This document shows, piece after piece, positions 35,426 to 43,376 of a DNA stretch of 64,000 bases. Both the position numbers and the translations under genes were made by a program. The notes under the pieces were generated by a model. It saw only the letters and a program-made list of their open reading frames with translations, searched no databases and was not told the DNA's origin. The DNA comes from Flavobacterium sp. (GTDB lineage Bacteria > Bacteroidota > Bacteroidia > Flavobacteriales > Flavobacteriaceae). The stretch spans positions 43,556 through 107,555 of the forward strand of contig NZ_JAPZSP010000001.1 in NCBI RefSeq assembly GCF_027531705.1. The letters are read 5' to 3'. The first letter of the stretch is position 1, and the number at the start of each line of letters is the position of its first letter.

Positions 35426-35940
35426 TTATCTACTTTTTTTGTTATCAAAGGCAAATTTGCAATCAATGAAAATTGATGCTTTCCAATAGATGAAAACGGA
35501 TGATGATTTGTCGAAATTGCATAACCATACATTAAATTGACATAACCAATTCCAAAACCAATTTTAGGAACAATTACAAAATCTTTTGCAACATCAAAAT
35601 CAGTTACATATTTTGCTTCCAAAGCGACAGCGAGAATTGAAAGATTAGCTTCCCAACCAGCTTTAAAAGCGAAAACATCATTGCTATTTTTAGTTTCTGG
35701 CGAATATTCAAACGAAGTATAATACGCTTTCGATAAAAAACCAGTACAACCAACGATATTAGTCATTCTTGCATATCCAATTTCTGTTTGAAACGATTTT
35801 TGAACTCCAAATCCAAACCTCAAACTGTTAGAAACCGACTCACTATAATGATGCAAGTCTCGCTTTACAACAGTAATTGAATCTTGAACTTGTGCAGACG
35901 AAAATTGATAGAAAAGTAAAAATAAAATTAATTTTTTCAT
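35422..35940 (-). CDS. Exported outer-membrane-like protein in the sensor operon
   Basis: This protein of about 172 residues starts at the ATG at 35940 (MKKLILFLLFYQFSSAQ signal); the ATG at 35955 adds five unconserved residues. The mature part has repeated amphipathic strands (FGFGVQKSFQTEIGYAR, AFKAGWEANLSILAVALEAKYV, KIGFGIGYVNLMYGYAI), fitting an eight-strand-like outer-membrane barrel. It resembles the protein at 33902-34351 in style. Its stop codon overlaps the next gene as ATGA. Confidence 0.7.
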   Translation of the reverse strand: MKKLILFLLFYQFSSAQVQDSITVVKRDLHHYSESVSNSLRFGFGVQKSFQTEIGYARMTNIVGCTGFLSKAYYTSFEYSPETKNSNDVFAFKAGWEANLSILAVALEAKYVTDFDVAKDFVIVPKIGFGIGYVNLMYGYAISTNHHPFSSIGKHQFSLIANLPLITKKVDK

Positions 35941-35951
35941 TAGATTATATT

Positions 35952-36413
35952 TCAATTTATCTCTTTCATTTCTAATAAATCAACAGCATTGTTTTCTATT
36001 AAATGCAATTCAAGCAACATACCATTATACAGTTTATCAAATGTTAGTTTAGTATTGTGTAAAGTACAATTCCAACTATCAATTTTAATAAATTCAGTAA
36101 TTACAAAAAACCTAAAACCTTTAGTAAGAAGCTGTTTTTCAATACTTAAAACTTTAGTTTCAACCACTAATTTATGTGTTGCATAAAGGTTTTTCTTGGA
36201 TTGTATATAAAATGAAAAAACATATTTATACAACAGGAATAAAATTACCAAAAAGACTATTGCCAAAATCATAAAATTTTCTTCCAAAAAAAGAATCACT
36301 AAAATTGAAGCCAAAGGCAATCCGATAAAACCTAAAAAAATAATACGAAAATAAAATGCTCTTTTTAATTGTTTTTTTTCATTGCTACTTAATACAGTTC
36401 TTGTTACTTTCAT
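35952..36413 (-). CDS. Membrane protein in the sensor operon
   Basis: This 153-residue protein has two adjacent membrane helices (about 22-42 and 47-68) and a C-terminal soluble beta domain of about 80 residues (KLVVETKVLSIEKQLLTKGFRFFVIT). This layout is similar to small PH-like or DUF3592-like proteins. I do not recognise the family. It lies 11 bases from each neighbour, consistent with a single operon. Confidence 0.65.
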   Translation of the reverse strand: MKVTRTVLSSNEKKQLKRAFYFRIIFLGFIGLPLASILVILFLEENFMILAIVFLVILFLLYKYVFSFYIQSKKNLYATHKLVVETKVLSIEKQLLTKGFRFFVITEFIKIDSWNCTLHNTKLTFDKLYNGMLLELHLIENNAVDLLEMKEIN

Positions 36414-36424
36414 TGAAAGACATA

Positions 36425-36970
36425 TTAAAATTTTGATAATAATTCATCTTCACTATCAAGTTTATCATAAGCATCGGCTTCGGTAAGATGACCGTCTTCA
36501 TCACTTATTCTAGTAATTTTTTTTCCTTGACGAAAAATCAATTGCAAACCATGTTCTTGTTCCCAATCGCAACTGCAAGAAACTTGAATATAAACATCTT
36601 TATCTCTTCGATGACGTCTTGAAATATAGATTTGTTTGGGTTGCACAAAATTCCAAATCTCATTACTATCTTTTATTTGATGTAATGGTTCGTCAAATTC
36701 ATCATATTCGACCATATCAAGAAAATCAGTGCAATTTTTATGAACTAACACTGAAATTTCATTTCTATTATTTTCAGATAAATTAAGAAAATTTGAAAGA
36801 GCAACATCAGCTTCTTCAATGAAATTAACATCTTCATTTGGAGCAAAATCGATAAAAATGATTTCTAAATTTTTATTGAAATACGGAATAAATACTGGTT
36901 TACTTTTCCACCAATCATCAAATGAATCTTGAGCTAAATCGCCAATTATTTTAGAAGTAATCTTTTCCAT
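36425..36970 (-). CDS. Unknown protein, DUF6985-like
   Basis: This 181-residue soluble acidic protein contains DSFDDWWKSKPVFIPYFNKNLEI at the start, a CSCDWEQEHGLQLIFRQG segment and an ending with SDEDGHLTEADAYD. This pattern recalls the DUF6985 family, in which the last motif is shared. Such proteins appear near polymorphic-toxin immunity genes. It is the first gene of the compact minus-strand operon that ends with the LytTR regulator. Function is unknown. Confidence 0.65.
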   Translation of the reverse strand: MEKITSKIIGDLAQDSFDDWWKSKPVFIPYFNKNLEIIFIDFAPNEDVNFIEEADVALSNFLNLSENNRNEISVLVHKNCTDFLDMVEYDEFDEPLHQIKDSNEIWNFVQPKQIYISRRHRRDKDVYIQVSCSCDWEQEHGLQLIFRQGKKITRISDEDGHLTEADAYDKLDSEDELLSKF

Positions 36971-36991
36971 TTTTTAAAAATTTATAAAAAA

Positions 36992-37014
36992 AAATGCAGA
37001 ATCAATCTGCATTT
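36992..37014 (-). terminator. Terminator before the sensor operon
   Basis: A 9-base-pair stem (AAATGCAGA against TCTGCATTT) with a 5-base loop is followed on the minus strand by a long T run. It lies 72 bases after the stop of the gene at 37086 and separates that gene from the operon starting at 36970. Confidence 0.75.
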
Positions 37015-37085
37015 CAAAGTTATCTAATATGTTGGATAGTTGTTATAAAAATTTATTAACGCACAACTAAATTATATTATCGCAT

Positions 37086-37574
37086 TTATTTTTGATATAA
37101 AATTGAATTCACTGTTTCAAAACTTACTTGTTCGTTATCATCGATAAAATACTTTATCAAAACTTCGCCCCAATATTCACCATCGCTATAATCAGCAATA
37201 ATCCAACGATGATTTAGCAACTTTACTTTATTGATAATAAACTTATTAGCACCAATTTTATCTTGACCTATATAAGGATTTCCTTTTGAATCTTCATTTA
37301 AATCCATCAGCTTTTCTGTCACTAATGGAATTATTTTAGCATAATCCATCGGTTTTTTTACATTATCATTGTCAAAATAATTTTGTGCATTTTCGTTGTA
37401 TGCAAGAGAAAAGTAATCAGCGTCAGCTACTTTAGCAGCAACAGAATCTAATTTGATTTTCATTTTTTCAACACGCTCTTTTTCAAAAGTTGCTTGTTTG
37501 CTAAAATACATGTACGTAAAAATATTCATCAAAACAGCCAAAATAAACAAGTACAATAAAAGTGATTTTTTCAT
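37086..37574 (-). CDS. Membrane-anchored protein of unknown function
   Basis: This 162-residue protein has an N-terminal membrane anchor (about 4-24) and a short coiled segment, then a C-terminal globular domain with FDNDNVKKPMDYAKI and LNHRWIIADYSDGEYWGEVLIKYFI. It probably lies in the periplasm. I recognise no family, although the C-terminal part resembles small NTF2-like or cystatin-like folds. It follows the MBL-fold hydrolase gene by 15 bases and ends at a good terminator. Confidence 0.7.
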   Translation of the reverse strand: MKKSLLLYLFILAVLMNIFTYMYFSKQATFEKERVEKMKIKLDSVAAKVADADYFSLAYNENAQNYFDNDNVKKPMDYAKIIPLVTEKLMDLNEDSKGNPYIGQDKIGANKFIINKVKLLNHRWIIADYSDGEYWGEVLIKYFIDDNEQVSFETVNSILYQK

Positions 37575-37589
37575 TTTTTTAAATTAAAT

Positions 37590-38354
37590 TTATAATAGTA
37601 TCTCTAAATTATCATAAGCCAAAAACACATTTTCAGGAAGTCGTTTTTGCACATCTTCATGAAATCCAAAATAATGACTTATATGTGTTAAATAAGCTTT
37701 TTCAGGTTGAACCAAAGTTATAAAATCTAATGCTTCTTGCAAATTAAAATGCGAATGATGTTCTTCGTCACGCAACGCATTTATTACAAGAACTTTAAGG
37801 TTTTTTAGTTTTTCAATCTCAAAAGTTTCTATCGTTTTTACATCTGTCAAATAGGCAAAATCATCAATTCTATACCCGAAAACTTGAAGATTTCCATGAA
37901 AAACATTTACAGGAACAATCATTTTATTTCCTAAAACAAAATTTTGATTATTGACAACCTCAATAGCATCAACTCTTGGTGCTCCAGGATAACGATTTTC
38001 GGTGGCAAAAACATAGTCAAAGCGTTTTTTTAAATTATCCAAAACACGTTTGTGTCCATATATCGGAATATTTCCTTGCCTAAAATTAAACGGACGAATA
38101 TCATCAATTCCAGCGGTATGGTCAGAATGCTCGTGAGTAAACAAAATTGCATCCACTTTTTGACATTGAGAAACCAACATTTGCTGTCTAAAATCGGGAC
38201 CGCAATCGATAATACACGAAAAATCATCCCAAGTTATCCATACAGAAACTCGCAATCTTTTGTCTTTAGTATCAGTACTTTTGCATACAGGATGCTGGCT
38301 TCCTATTACGGGAATTCCTTGCGATGTACCAGTTCCGAGAAAATAGATTTTCAA
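37590..38354 (-). CDS. MBL-fold metallo-hydrolase (PhnP-like)
   Basis: This 254-residue metallo-beta-lactamase-fold protein has the metal motif HEHSDH at residues 74-79, GTGTSQGIP near the N-terminus and an IIDCGPDFR segment. It has an NALRDEEHHSHFN motif further on and HISHYFGF near the C-terminus. The pattern fits PhnP/RNase Z-related phosphodiesterases. The substrate is not clear, although PhnP acts on cyclic phosphodiesters. It is divergent from the 485-residue gene at 38447, and candidate -7 boxes for both occupy the intergenic space. Confidence 0.88.
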   Translation of the reverse strand: MKIYFLGTGTSQGIPVIGSQHPVCKSTDTKDKRLRVSVWITWDDFSCIIDCGPDFRQQMLVSQCQKVDAILFTHEHSDHTAGIDDIRPFNFRQGNIPIYGHKRVLDNLKKRFDYVFATENRYPGAPRVDAIEVVNNQNFVLGNKMIVPVNVFHGNLQVFGYRIDDFAYLTDVKTIETFEIEKLKNLKVLVINALRDEEHHSHFNLQEALDFITLVQPEKAYLTHISHYFGFHEDVQKRLPENVFLAYDNLEILL

Positions 38355-38370
38355 TTGAATTCTTTTTTTG

Positions 38371-38378
38371 CAAAAATA
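38371..38378 (-). promoter_or_regulatory. Candidate -7 box of the MBL hydrolase gene
   Basis: On the minus strand TATTTTTG matches TAnnTTTG, 16 bases before the ATG at 38354. No clear upstream TTTG box was seen. Confidence 0.35.
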
Positions 38379-38411
38379 AGTTAATAAATTTTATTAAAAA
38401 GGCTAATTTGC

Positions 38412-38419
38412 TAACTTTG
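38412..38419 (+). promoter_or_regulatory. Candidate -7 box of the 485-residue protein gene
   Basis: TAACTTTG fits TAnnTTTG and lies 27 bases before the ATG at 38447. Confidence 0.42.
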
Positions 38420-38446
38420 TGGCATCATTTTAGTGATACAAAAAAA

Positions 38447-39904
38447 ATGGGAATAGAAATAAAATTAAAAGGAGACAAAATCATAGAGCAAATTCCTGCA
38501 ATAAAGGACAAAGCTTTACGAATAAATCTTAACGAAAATATATACGGAACCTTTTCTGAAATTGGTGCTGGACAAGAAACAGTTAGACATTTTTTCAGAG
38601 CTGGTGGTTCATCCGGAACGATTGCAAAAGCGATGTCGGCTTATGACAAAGACTTTAGTGATGCCATCTACGGAGTTGAGGATGACGGTCGTTATGTGAC
38701 CGAAAGTCGATTGAAAAAAATGCTTGCGCATGAAGTAAATCTTGTTGAGCAACGTTTAAAAAGAGACAAACATCCAAGCAAAGTGTTTTTTAGTTACGCA
38801 AATACAGTGGCAACTATTGATTTTGCTAAACAATTCAAAGGTCATGGTTGGGTTGGAATACGATACCAAGTTGAACCAGACGAAGATTACAACGAAATCA
38901 TCATTCACATACGTTTTAAAGAAACTGATGCAAAATTACAACAAGAAACCCTTGGTATTCTTGGCGTTAACTTGATTTACGGAGCTTATTACAAATACAA
39001 TGATCCAAAAAAATTACTACGTTATTTATACGATCATTTAGACAAAGATCAATTAGAAATCGACACTATCAACTTTTCAGGTCCACGTTTTGCTAATGTT
39101 GATAACCGATTAATGAGTTTGCAATTGGTCAAAAATGGAATGACAGATGCCGTAATGTTTGGTCCAGATGGAAAAAACATCTTACCTGCTGCCATTTTAT
39201 ACAAAAAAAATATCTTAGCACTTAGAGGAAGTTATCGTCCAGTTACCAATGTGAACATTGACATGTACGAGAAATCTTTGAAAATGTTTTTGGAAGAAAG
39301 CAAAGTTGAAAAAGACAATACATTAGTAGTATTTGAAATAACGCTTTCTAATCTTCGTTCTGAAGGCGAAATTGACGAAAGAGATTTTATGGATAGAGCC
39401 GAATTACTTTGTTCGTTAGGGCAAACGGTAATGATTTCAAACTTCCAAGAATACTATAAAGTTGTTGAATATTTTGCAAATTATACCAAAGCTCGTATGG
39501 GATTAGCAATGGGTGTAAACAACCTAATTGATATATTTGACGAAAAATACTACCGTCACTTAAGTGGTGGAATTTTGGAAGCTTTTGGTAAATTATTCTA
39601 CCGCGATTTGAAAGTTTTCTTATATCCGATGTTGGATGAAAATGGTGATTTGATTACTTCTCAAAACTTGAAAGTGCATCCTAGAATGAAAGAATTATAC
39701 AAGTTCTTTGCCTACAATGGAAAAGTTGTAGATATAGAAGTTTTTGATAAAGAAAACCTAAAAATCTTTTCAAGAGAAGTTTTAAAAATGATTACAAATG
39801 GAGATTCAGGATGGGAAAAAATGTTACCCGAAGGAATTTCTGAAATGATTAAAAAAGATCAGCTTTTTGGTTTCGACCCAAATAAAGTTTTAGAAAAAGC
39901 TTAA
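38447..39904 (+). CDS. Conserved 485-residue protein of Bacteroidota
   Basis: This soluble protein of 485 residues starts at the ATG at 38447 (MGIEIKLKGDKIIEQ). The longer frame to 38324 would run through the candidate promoter and the divergent gene. Conserved-looking blocks include IGAGQETVRHFFRAGGSSGTIA (about 40-61) and FSGPRFANVDNRLMSLQLVKNGMTDAVMFGP. I recall relatives labelled nicotinate-nucleotide adenylyltransferase. However, I see no HxGH nucleotidyltransferase motif and do not use that name. It is a single-gene transcript ending in a good terminator. Its function is unknown to me. Confidence 0.8.
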   Translation: MGIEIKLKGDKIIEQIPAIKDKALRINLNENIYGTFSEIGAGQETVRHFFRAGGSSGTIAKAMSAYDKDFSDAIYGVEDDGRYVTESRLKKMLAHEVNLVEQRLKRDKHPSKVFFSYANTVATIDFAKQFKGHGWVGIRYQVEPDEDYNEIIIHIRFKETDAKLQQETLGILGVNLIYGAYYKYNDPKKLLRYLYDHLDKDQLEIDTINFSGPRFANVDNRLMSLQLVKNGMTDAVMFGPDGKNILPAAILYKKNILALRGSYRPVTNVNIDMYEKSLKMFLEESKVEKDNTLVVFEITLSNLRSEGEIDERDFMDRAELLCSLGQTVMISNFQEYYKVVEYFANYTKARMGLAMGVNNLIDIFDEKYYRHLSGGILEAFGKLFYRDLKVFLYPMLDENGDLITSQNLKVHPRMKELYKFFAYNGKVVDIEVFDKENLKIFSREVLKMITNGDSGWEKMLPEGISEMIKKDQLFGFDPNKVLEKA

Positions 39905-39920
39905 AATAAATTTTAAAAAG

Positions 39921-39947
39921 TATCGCTCTAAGGGCGATATTTTTTTT
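39921..39947 (+). terminator. Rho-independent terminator
   Basis: An 8-base-pair stem (TATCGCTC against GGGCGATA, one G-T pair) has a 3-base loop and is followed by eight Ts. It ends the transcript of the 485-residue protein. Confidence 0.88.
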
Positions 39948-40041
39948 GCAATTAGCAGAAGTTACTGAATAGTTTTATTTGAAAACTTGAAGAAAAAATC
40001 AGTTTGAAAAATCAAATTTAGTAGTTGATTTATATTCAAAA

Positions 40042-41079
40042 TCAAATCAAATCACAGTTCCAATTTAGTTCATTATTGTACCATAATTGTCCATTTGAAA
40101 CTTGTAACGGACAATCGAAATTATTGATATAAAGTGAGCCAGTTCCTAAACCTTGTGGCATTGGATTTTGCTTTAAAAATGTCCATTGCGAAATAGCATT
40201 TAAGCCAACATTTGATTCTAATGCAGAAGTAATCCACCAACCAATTTTGTGTTTTTCTGCTAATGAAATCCACTCATTTGTTCCACGAAAACCACCTACA
40301 AAACTTGGTTTTAAAATGATATATTGTGGCTTGATTTTGAGTAGTAATTTTTCCTTTTCTTCAAAATTTACAACGCCAATTAGCTCTTCATCTAAAGCTA
40401 TTGGAATTGGAGTTGTTTTACACAATTCTGACATCCTGTCATGTTGATTTTTTTCTATAGGTTGCTCTATACTATGTAGCTCTGAACCAGTCAATTGATT
40501 TAATTTATAAAAAGCATCACTTGAACCAAAAGCGCCGTTTGCATCTACACGGATTTCTATTGTATTAGCATCAAAATTTTGACGAATATAGTGCAATAAA
40601 TCGAGTTCTTTTTGAAAATCTATGGCTCCTATTTTTAGTTTTATACAGTTGAATCCTTGTGCTAGTTTTTCTTCAATTTGAGCTTTCATAAAAGCTTCGT
40701 CACCCATCCAAACCAAACCGTTTATTGGAATGCTTTTTTGATGCTCAGTAAACGCCGAAGGAAATAACAAAAATGGAGTTGATGAAGCCAACGATTGGAA
40801 CGCCATTTCTACTCCAAATTGAATTGAAGGAAAGTCTAAAAGTGCTTCCCAAAGTTGGTCTTTTCCTAAGTGAATATTAGCACAAGTCCATTGTAATTTT
40901 TCTTCATAATCAGGTCGGTCGTCATGACTCAAACCACGCAAAATACCACACTCGCCTATTCCCTTTTTTTGACCATCATCAAGTAGTAAAAACCAAGTTT
41001 CTTTGGTAGTCAAAATACCGCGAGAAGTGCCCGATGGATTTTTGAAATTGAGAATGTATTTTTGGTAAGTTGCTTTCAT
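40042..41079 (-). CDS. menC: o-Succinylbenzoate synthase
   Basis: This 345-residue enolase-superfamily enzyme dehydrates SHCHC to o-succinylbenzoate in menaquinone synthesis. The catalytic lysine pair lies in NCIKLKIGA. Metal-binding acids are in IRVDANGAF, SIEQP and ALDEEL, and the second lysine is in ILKPSFVGGF. The N-terminal capping domain begins QKYILNFKNPSGTSRG. Genes for MenA and MenB lie 3-5 kb away on the same strand, which supports MenC over a dipeptide epimerase. A REP palindrome lies 27 bases upstream of its start. Confidence 0.9.
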   Translation of the reverse strand: MKATYQKYILNFKNPSGTSRGILTTKETWFLLLDDGQKKGIGECGILRGLSHDDRPDYEEKLQWTCANIHLGKDQLWEALLDFPSIQFGVEMAFQSLASSTPFLLFPSAFTEHQKSIPINGLVWMGDEAFMKAQIEEKLAQGFNCIKLKIGAIDFQKELDLLHYIRQNFDANTIEIRVDANGAFGSSDAFYKLNQLTGSELHSIEQPIEKNQHDRMSELCKTTPIPIALDEELIGVVNFEEKEKLLLKIKPQYIILKPSFVGGFRGTNEWISLAEKHKIGWWITSALESNVGLNAISQWTFLKQNPMPQGLGTGSLYINNFDCPLQVSNGQLWYNNELNWNCDLI

Positions 41080-41105
41080 ATTTTGTTTTGGTAAACGGCA
41101 GTTTT

Positions 41106-41136
41106 GCTAGAGCGAGCTTCTAGCTCGTGCCCACAA
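41106..41136 (+). repeat. REP palindrome, copy 1
   Basis: This 31-base element contains the stem CGAGCT-TCT-AGCTCG and ends in GTGCCCACAA. It differs from copy 3 by one base (AGCG for CGCG). It lies between the transposase stop and the menC start and faces copy 2 in inverted orientation across the transposase gene. Confidence 0.88.
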
Positions 41137-41152
41137 ATTAAAGAAATAAATT

Positions 41153-41701
41153 CTAATTCATATCAATCTCAAGAATTGTGTGGTCGTCATTTCCATAATT
41201 TCTTGCACTACTATATTTCCAATCAATTGGGTCAGTAACAAAACCTGTTTCAACTGGATTGTAGTGTATGTAATTTAGTTTTTGTTCAAAAACTTTCAAT
41301 GACCAAATCTCAATTGGATTATTATTTTGTTGCCAAAATTGTTTGTTTTTTACGTTGCTATTTTTCTTTCCTGCTCTTTCAAACATCCAAAGCATCCATT
41401 CTTTTCTGCTTTCTTGTGGATTTTCTTCAATAACCTTAAGCATTTTTCTTGAAGTAAATCCTTTAAAATCTCGCATTAATCCTGAAGGGTCTCCAAATGA
41501 AGAATGAAAGATTAAATGAACATGACTTGGCATAATACAATAACCGTAAATTTCCATTCCTTTTTCTTTACGGCAATAAGTCAAAGATTCTATTATTGTA
41601 GAAAAATAATCATCTCTTGTAAAAACATCAATCCAATTTACAGTAGCAAATGATACAAAATAGGCTCCTTCTTTTTCTCCAAATTTATATTTTCTACTCA
41701 T
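41153..41701 (-). CDS. REP-associated tyrosine transposase (RAYT)
   Basis: This 182-residue single-domain Y1 HUH transposase is related to IS200/IS605 TnpA. The HUH motif is His60-Val-His62 (MPSHVHLIFH), and the probable catalytic Tyr is 144 in LNYIHYNPV. RAYTs mobilise REP palindromes and are usually single-copy chromosomal genes. Here REP copies lie 17 bases after the stop (41106-41136) and 23 bases before the start (41724-41754), and two more lie further upstream. There is no accessory TnpB. It interrupts the menaquinone gene neighbourhood. Confidence 0.93.
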   Translation of the reverse strand: MSRKYKFGEKEGAYFVSFATVNWIDVFTRDDYFSTIIESLTYCRKEKGMEIYGYCIMPSHVHLIFHSSFGDPSGLMRDFKGFTSRKMLKVIEENPQESRKEWMLWMFERAGKKNSNVKNKQFWQQNNNPIEIWSLKVFEQKLNYIHYNPVETGFVTDPIDWKYSSARNYGNDDHTILEIDMN

Positions 41702-41714
41702 TAATTATTGTAGT

Positions 41715-41879
41715 TTACTTTCTTTGTGGGCACGAGCTAGAAGCTCGCGCTAGCGTGGTTTTTTTTGCTTTTGTCACATCCAACTGTACAGCATAATACT
41801 TACACAGTGCAAAAGTGCCTAAATCAAAATGAATTTCCTCATCGTTATATTCAAAAAATATTGCTCTAGATCTTCCCAT
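41715..41879 (-). pseudogene. Small ORF fused to a REP, possible gene remnant
   Basis: A 54-codon frame starts at the ATG at 41879 (MGRSRAIFFEYNDEEI). The first 40 or so codons have good protein character (FDLGTFALCKYYAVQLDVT). The last 15 codons are the REP palindrome read in frame (LARASSSCPQ), ending at TAA. It looks like the 5' part of a gene truncated by REP insertion. The surviving part faintly resembles phage-tail-assembly-type small proteins, but I do not assign it. Confidence 0.45.
41724..41754 (-). repeat. REP palindrome, copy 2
   Basis: This is a perfect 31-base reverse complement of copy 3, containing GAGCTAGAAGCTCGCGCTAG. It lies just upstream of the transposase gene and inside the 54-codon frame at 41715-41879. 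Confidence 0.9.
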
Positions 41880-41925
41880 GTTTTAAAATTTATTACTCAA
41901 TCTTTGTAAATAATCTATTTTTCCT

Positions 41926-41956
41926 GCTAGCGCGAGCTTCTAGCTCGTGCCCACAA
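41926..41956 (+). repeat. REP palindrome, copy 3
   Basis: This 31-base element has a nine-base-pair stem (GCGCGAGCT against AGCTCGTGC, one G-T pair) with a TCT loop and ends in CCACAA. It pairs with copy 4, 72 bases away in inverted orientation, in a REPIN-like arrangement. Confidence 0.9.
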
Positions 41957-42028
41957 ACTAAATCACTGATTCCTAAAATCTAAATTAACTCATTAGTTTT
42001 TAATAAACAAACTTTGAACAACTTAACT

Positions 42029-42054
42029 GGCACGAGCTAGAAGCTCGCGCTAGC
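42029..42054 (-). repeat. REP palindrome, copy 4
   Basis: This 26-base element is identical to the core of copy 2 but lacks its TTGTG end. It lies 20 bases after the stop of the TPR protein gene. The whole span 41702-42073 holds only REP copies and the truncated small frame. Confidence 0.88.
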
Positions 42055-42073
42055 GATATTACAGTTACAAACC

Positions 42074-43288
42074 TTACTTCCCTAAAACTTCCAAAATTTT
42101 ATCTAAATCATCAGATTGAATTCCTGCTTTTTTGAATTCTTGGATATCGGTTTTGGCTTGTGCTTTCCAACCGGTTTTGGCGGTTATGTTTTGCGATTGG
42201 TATTTTTTGTGCAAGGTTTTGGCTTTGCCGAATTGGTTGGTTAGCATAAAATAATGCGCTAGATTTAATTGCAAACGCAATTCGGAATCATCAAGTTCAA
42301 TTCCTTTATTGATGGCTTTTAAAGCTTTTTCGTATTGTTTGGAGTACAAATAGTAAGTTGCTAGCGAATTGTAGTCTAAAATGCTTGCATTGCCGTTGTC
42401 TATTACGCCAATAGTTAGCAAGTCGATAGCAACGTTGTATTTTTTGTTTTTGAAATGCGTTGCAGCGTCTTTTCTTATGCCGTTTAAGATGGTTTTGTTA
42501 TTTGGTTTTTCAGTTAAGCAAGTGTTACCGTAATCTTTGAAATCTTTTGATTTTTCGATGGCTAGCATGTCTTGAAATTCTTTGAATGTATTTTCTTTTT
42601 CAAACTTGTCTAGAACACAAAGGCAAAAATCGTCTGAGTTGACCATTAGTTGTGCAAAATCGGATGATTTACACAAATCGATTACCGTTTTTTTGTTTTC
42701 TTTTGACCAGCCTCGACTTAGTTTGGCATCAACCCAAGGCACGACTTCTAAAACAATTTTTTGGTTCATAATCCAGTTTTTGCTTTCGAAAGCAAACCAA
42801 AGAGCTTCGGAGTCGGCATTGAAGCAAGTTGTTTTTCCTATTGAAATGCGTTTGGCGTCTTTGTTTACAGGATTGTTTTGGAACAAACAAGCTCTTGAAG
42901 TTTCACCAGAACCTACATAATCAGAACTCGCTTTTTCAGATGAGAATATGGCATATTTGCATTTGTCGTAACCTGAAACTTTAGAAAGCAAAAAAACAGC
43001 TCCAGCCGAACCTTGACTAATTCCGCTTGGATCTGGAATAGATTTTAGCACCGATACCAAACTGGAAGCCATTTCTTGGTTTTCGCTTAAAAGTGTGATT
43101 CTATAAACTATTTCGGTGGTTCCTAGTGGTAAATCTTCGGTTTTTACAACGATTCTATCTCTTGCTGAAACGACTATTTCTTTGGTGGTTGCTCTGTCTT
43201 TATCCCAAAAACCGTTTTTGGATTGCGCTGAAACTGAGAAAGTGCTTACTAAAAAAAGAAGTGCGAATACTATAATAGGTTTGTTCAT
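42074..43288 (-). CDS. Exported TPR-repeat protein
   Basis: This 404-residue protein has a signal peptide (1-21, STFSVSAQ). The middle is a domain of unknown type with several Cys residues. Tetratricopeptide-type repeats lie in the last third (about 275-375: AATHFKNKKYNVAIDLLTIG, YLYSKQYEKALKAINKGIEL, YFMLTNQFGKAKTLHKKYQ). It is probably periplasmic and involved in protein-protein contacts. GC and codon use look somewhat richer than in the neighbouring AT-rich genes. It lies between the REP cluster and structured element A. Confidence 0.78.
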   Translation of the reverse strand: MNKPIIVFALLFLVSTFSVSAQSKNGFWDKDRATTKEIVVSARDRIVVKTEDLPLGTTEIVYRITLLSENQEMASSLVSVLKSIPDPSGISQGSAGAVFLLSKVSGYDKCKYAIFSSEKASSDYVGSGETSRACLFQNNPVNKDAKRISIGKTTCFNADSEALWFAFESKNWIMNQKIVLEVVPWVDAKLSRGWSKENKKTVIDLCKSSDFAQLMVNSDDFCLCVLDKFEKENTFKEFQDMLAIEKSKDFKDYGNTCLTEKPNNKTILNGIRKDAATHFKNKKYNVAIDLLTIGVIDNGNASILDYNSLATYYLYSKQYEKALKAINKGIELDDSELRLQLNLAHYFMLTNQFGKAKTLHKKYQSQNITAKTGWKAQAKTDIQEFKKAGIQSDDLDKILEVLGK

Positions 43289-43310
43289 GTAATATTGCTT
43301 TTTTTAAACC

Positions 43311-43336
43311 ATTAAGAAAGTTAAGTTAATTAAGTT
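43311..43336. repeat. Iterated TTAAG repeat upstream of the TPR gene
   Basis: The stretch ATTAAGAAAG continues with TTAAGTTAATTAAG, a run of TTAAG words, 23 bases before the TPR gene start on the minus strand. Confidence 0.5.
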
Positions 43337-43376
43337 TCTATTTTTAAGATTAAACGTTATTTGAAATCGATTGCCC

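Noticed and set aside
38324..38446. N-terminal extension of the 485-residue protein
   Set aside because: The extension overlaps the divergent MBL gene and both candidate promoter boxes; the ATG at 38447 gives a natural start.
38447..39904. Annotation as nicotinate-nucleotide adenylyltransferase
   Set aside because: No HxGH or SxTxx nucleotidyltransferase motif is present and the length does not fit NadD.
41106..42054. A CRISPR array or complete IS element at the palindromic repeats
   Set aside because: The repeats alternate in orientation, have unequal spacers and match REP structure; the transposase is RAYT-type without terminal repeats or target duplications that I can see.
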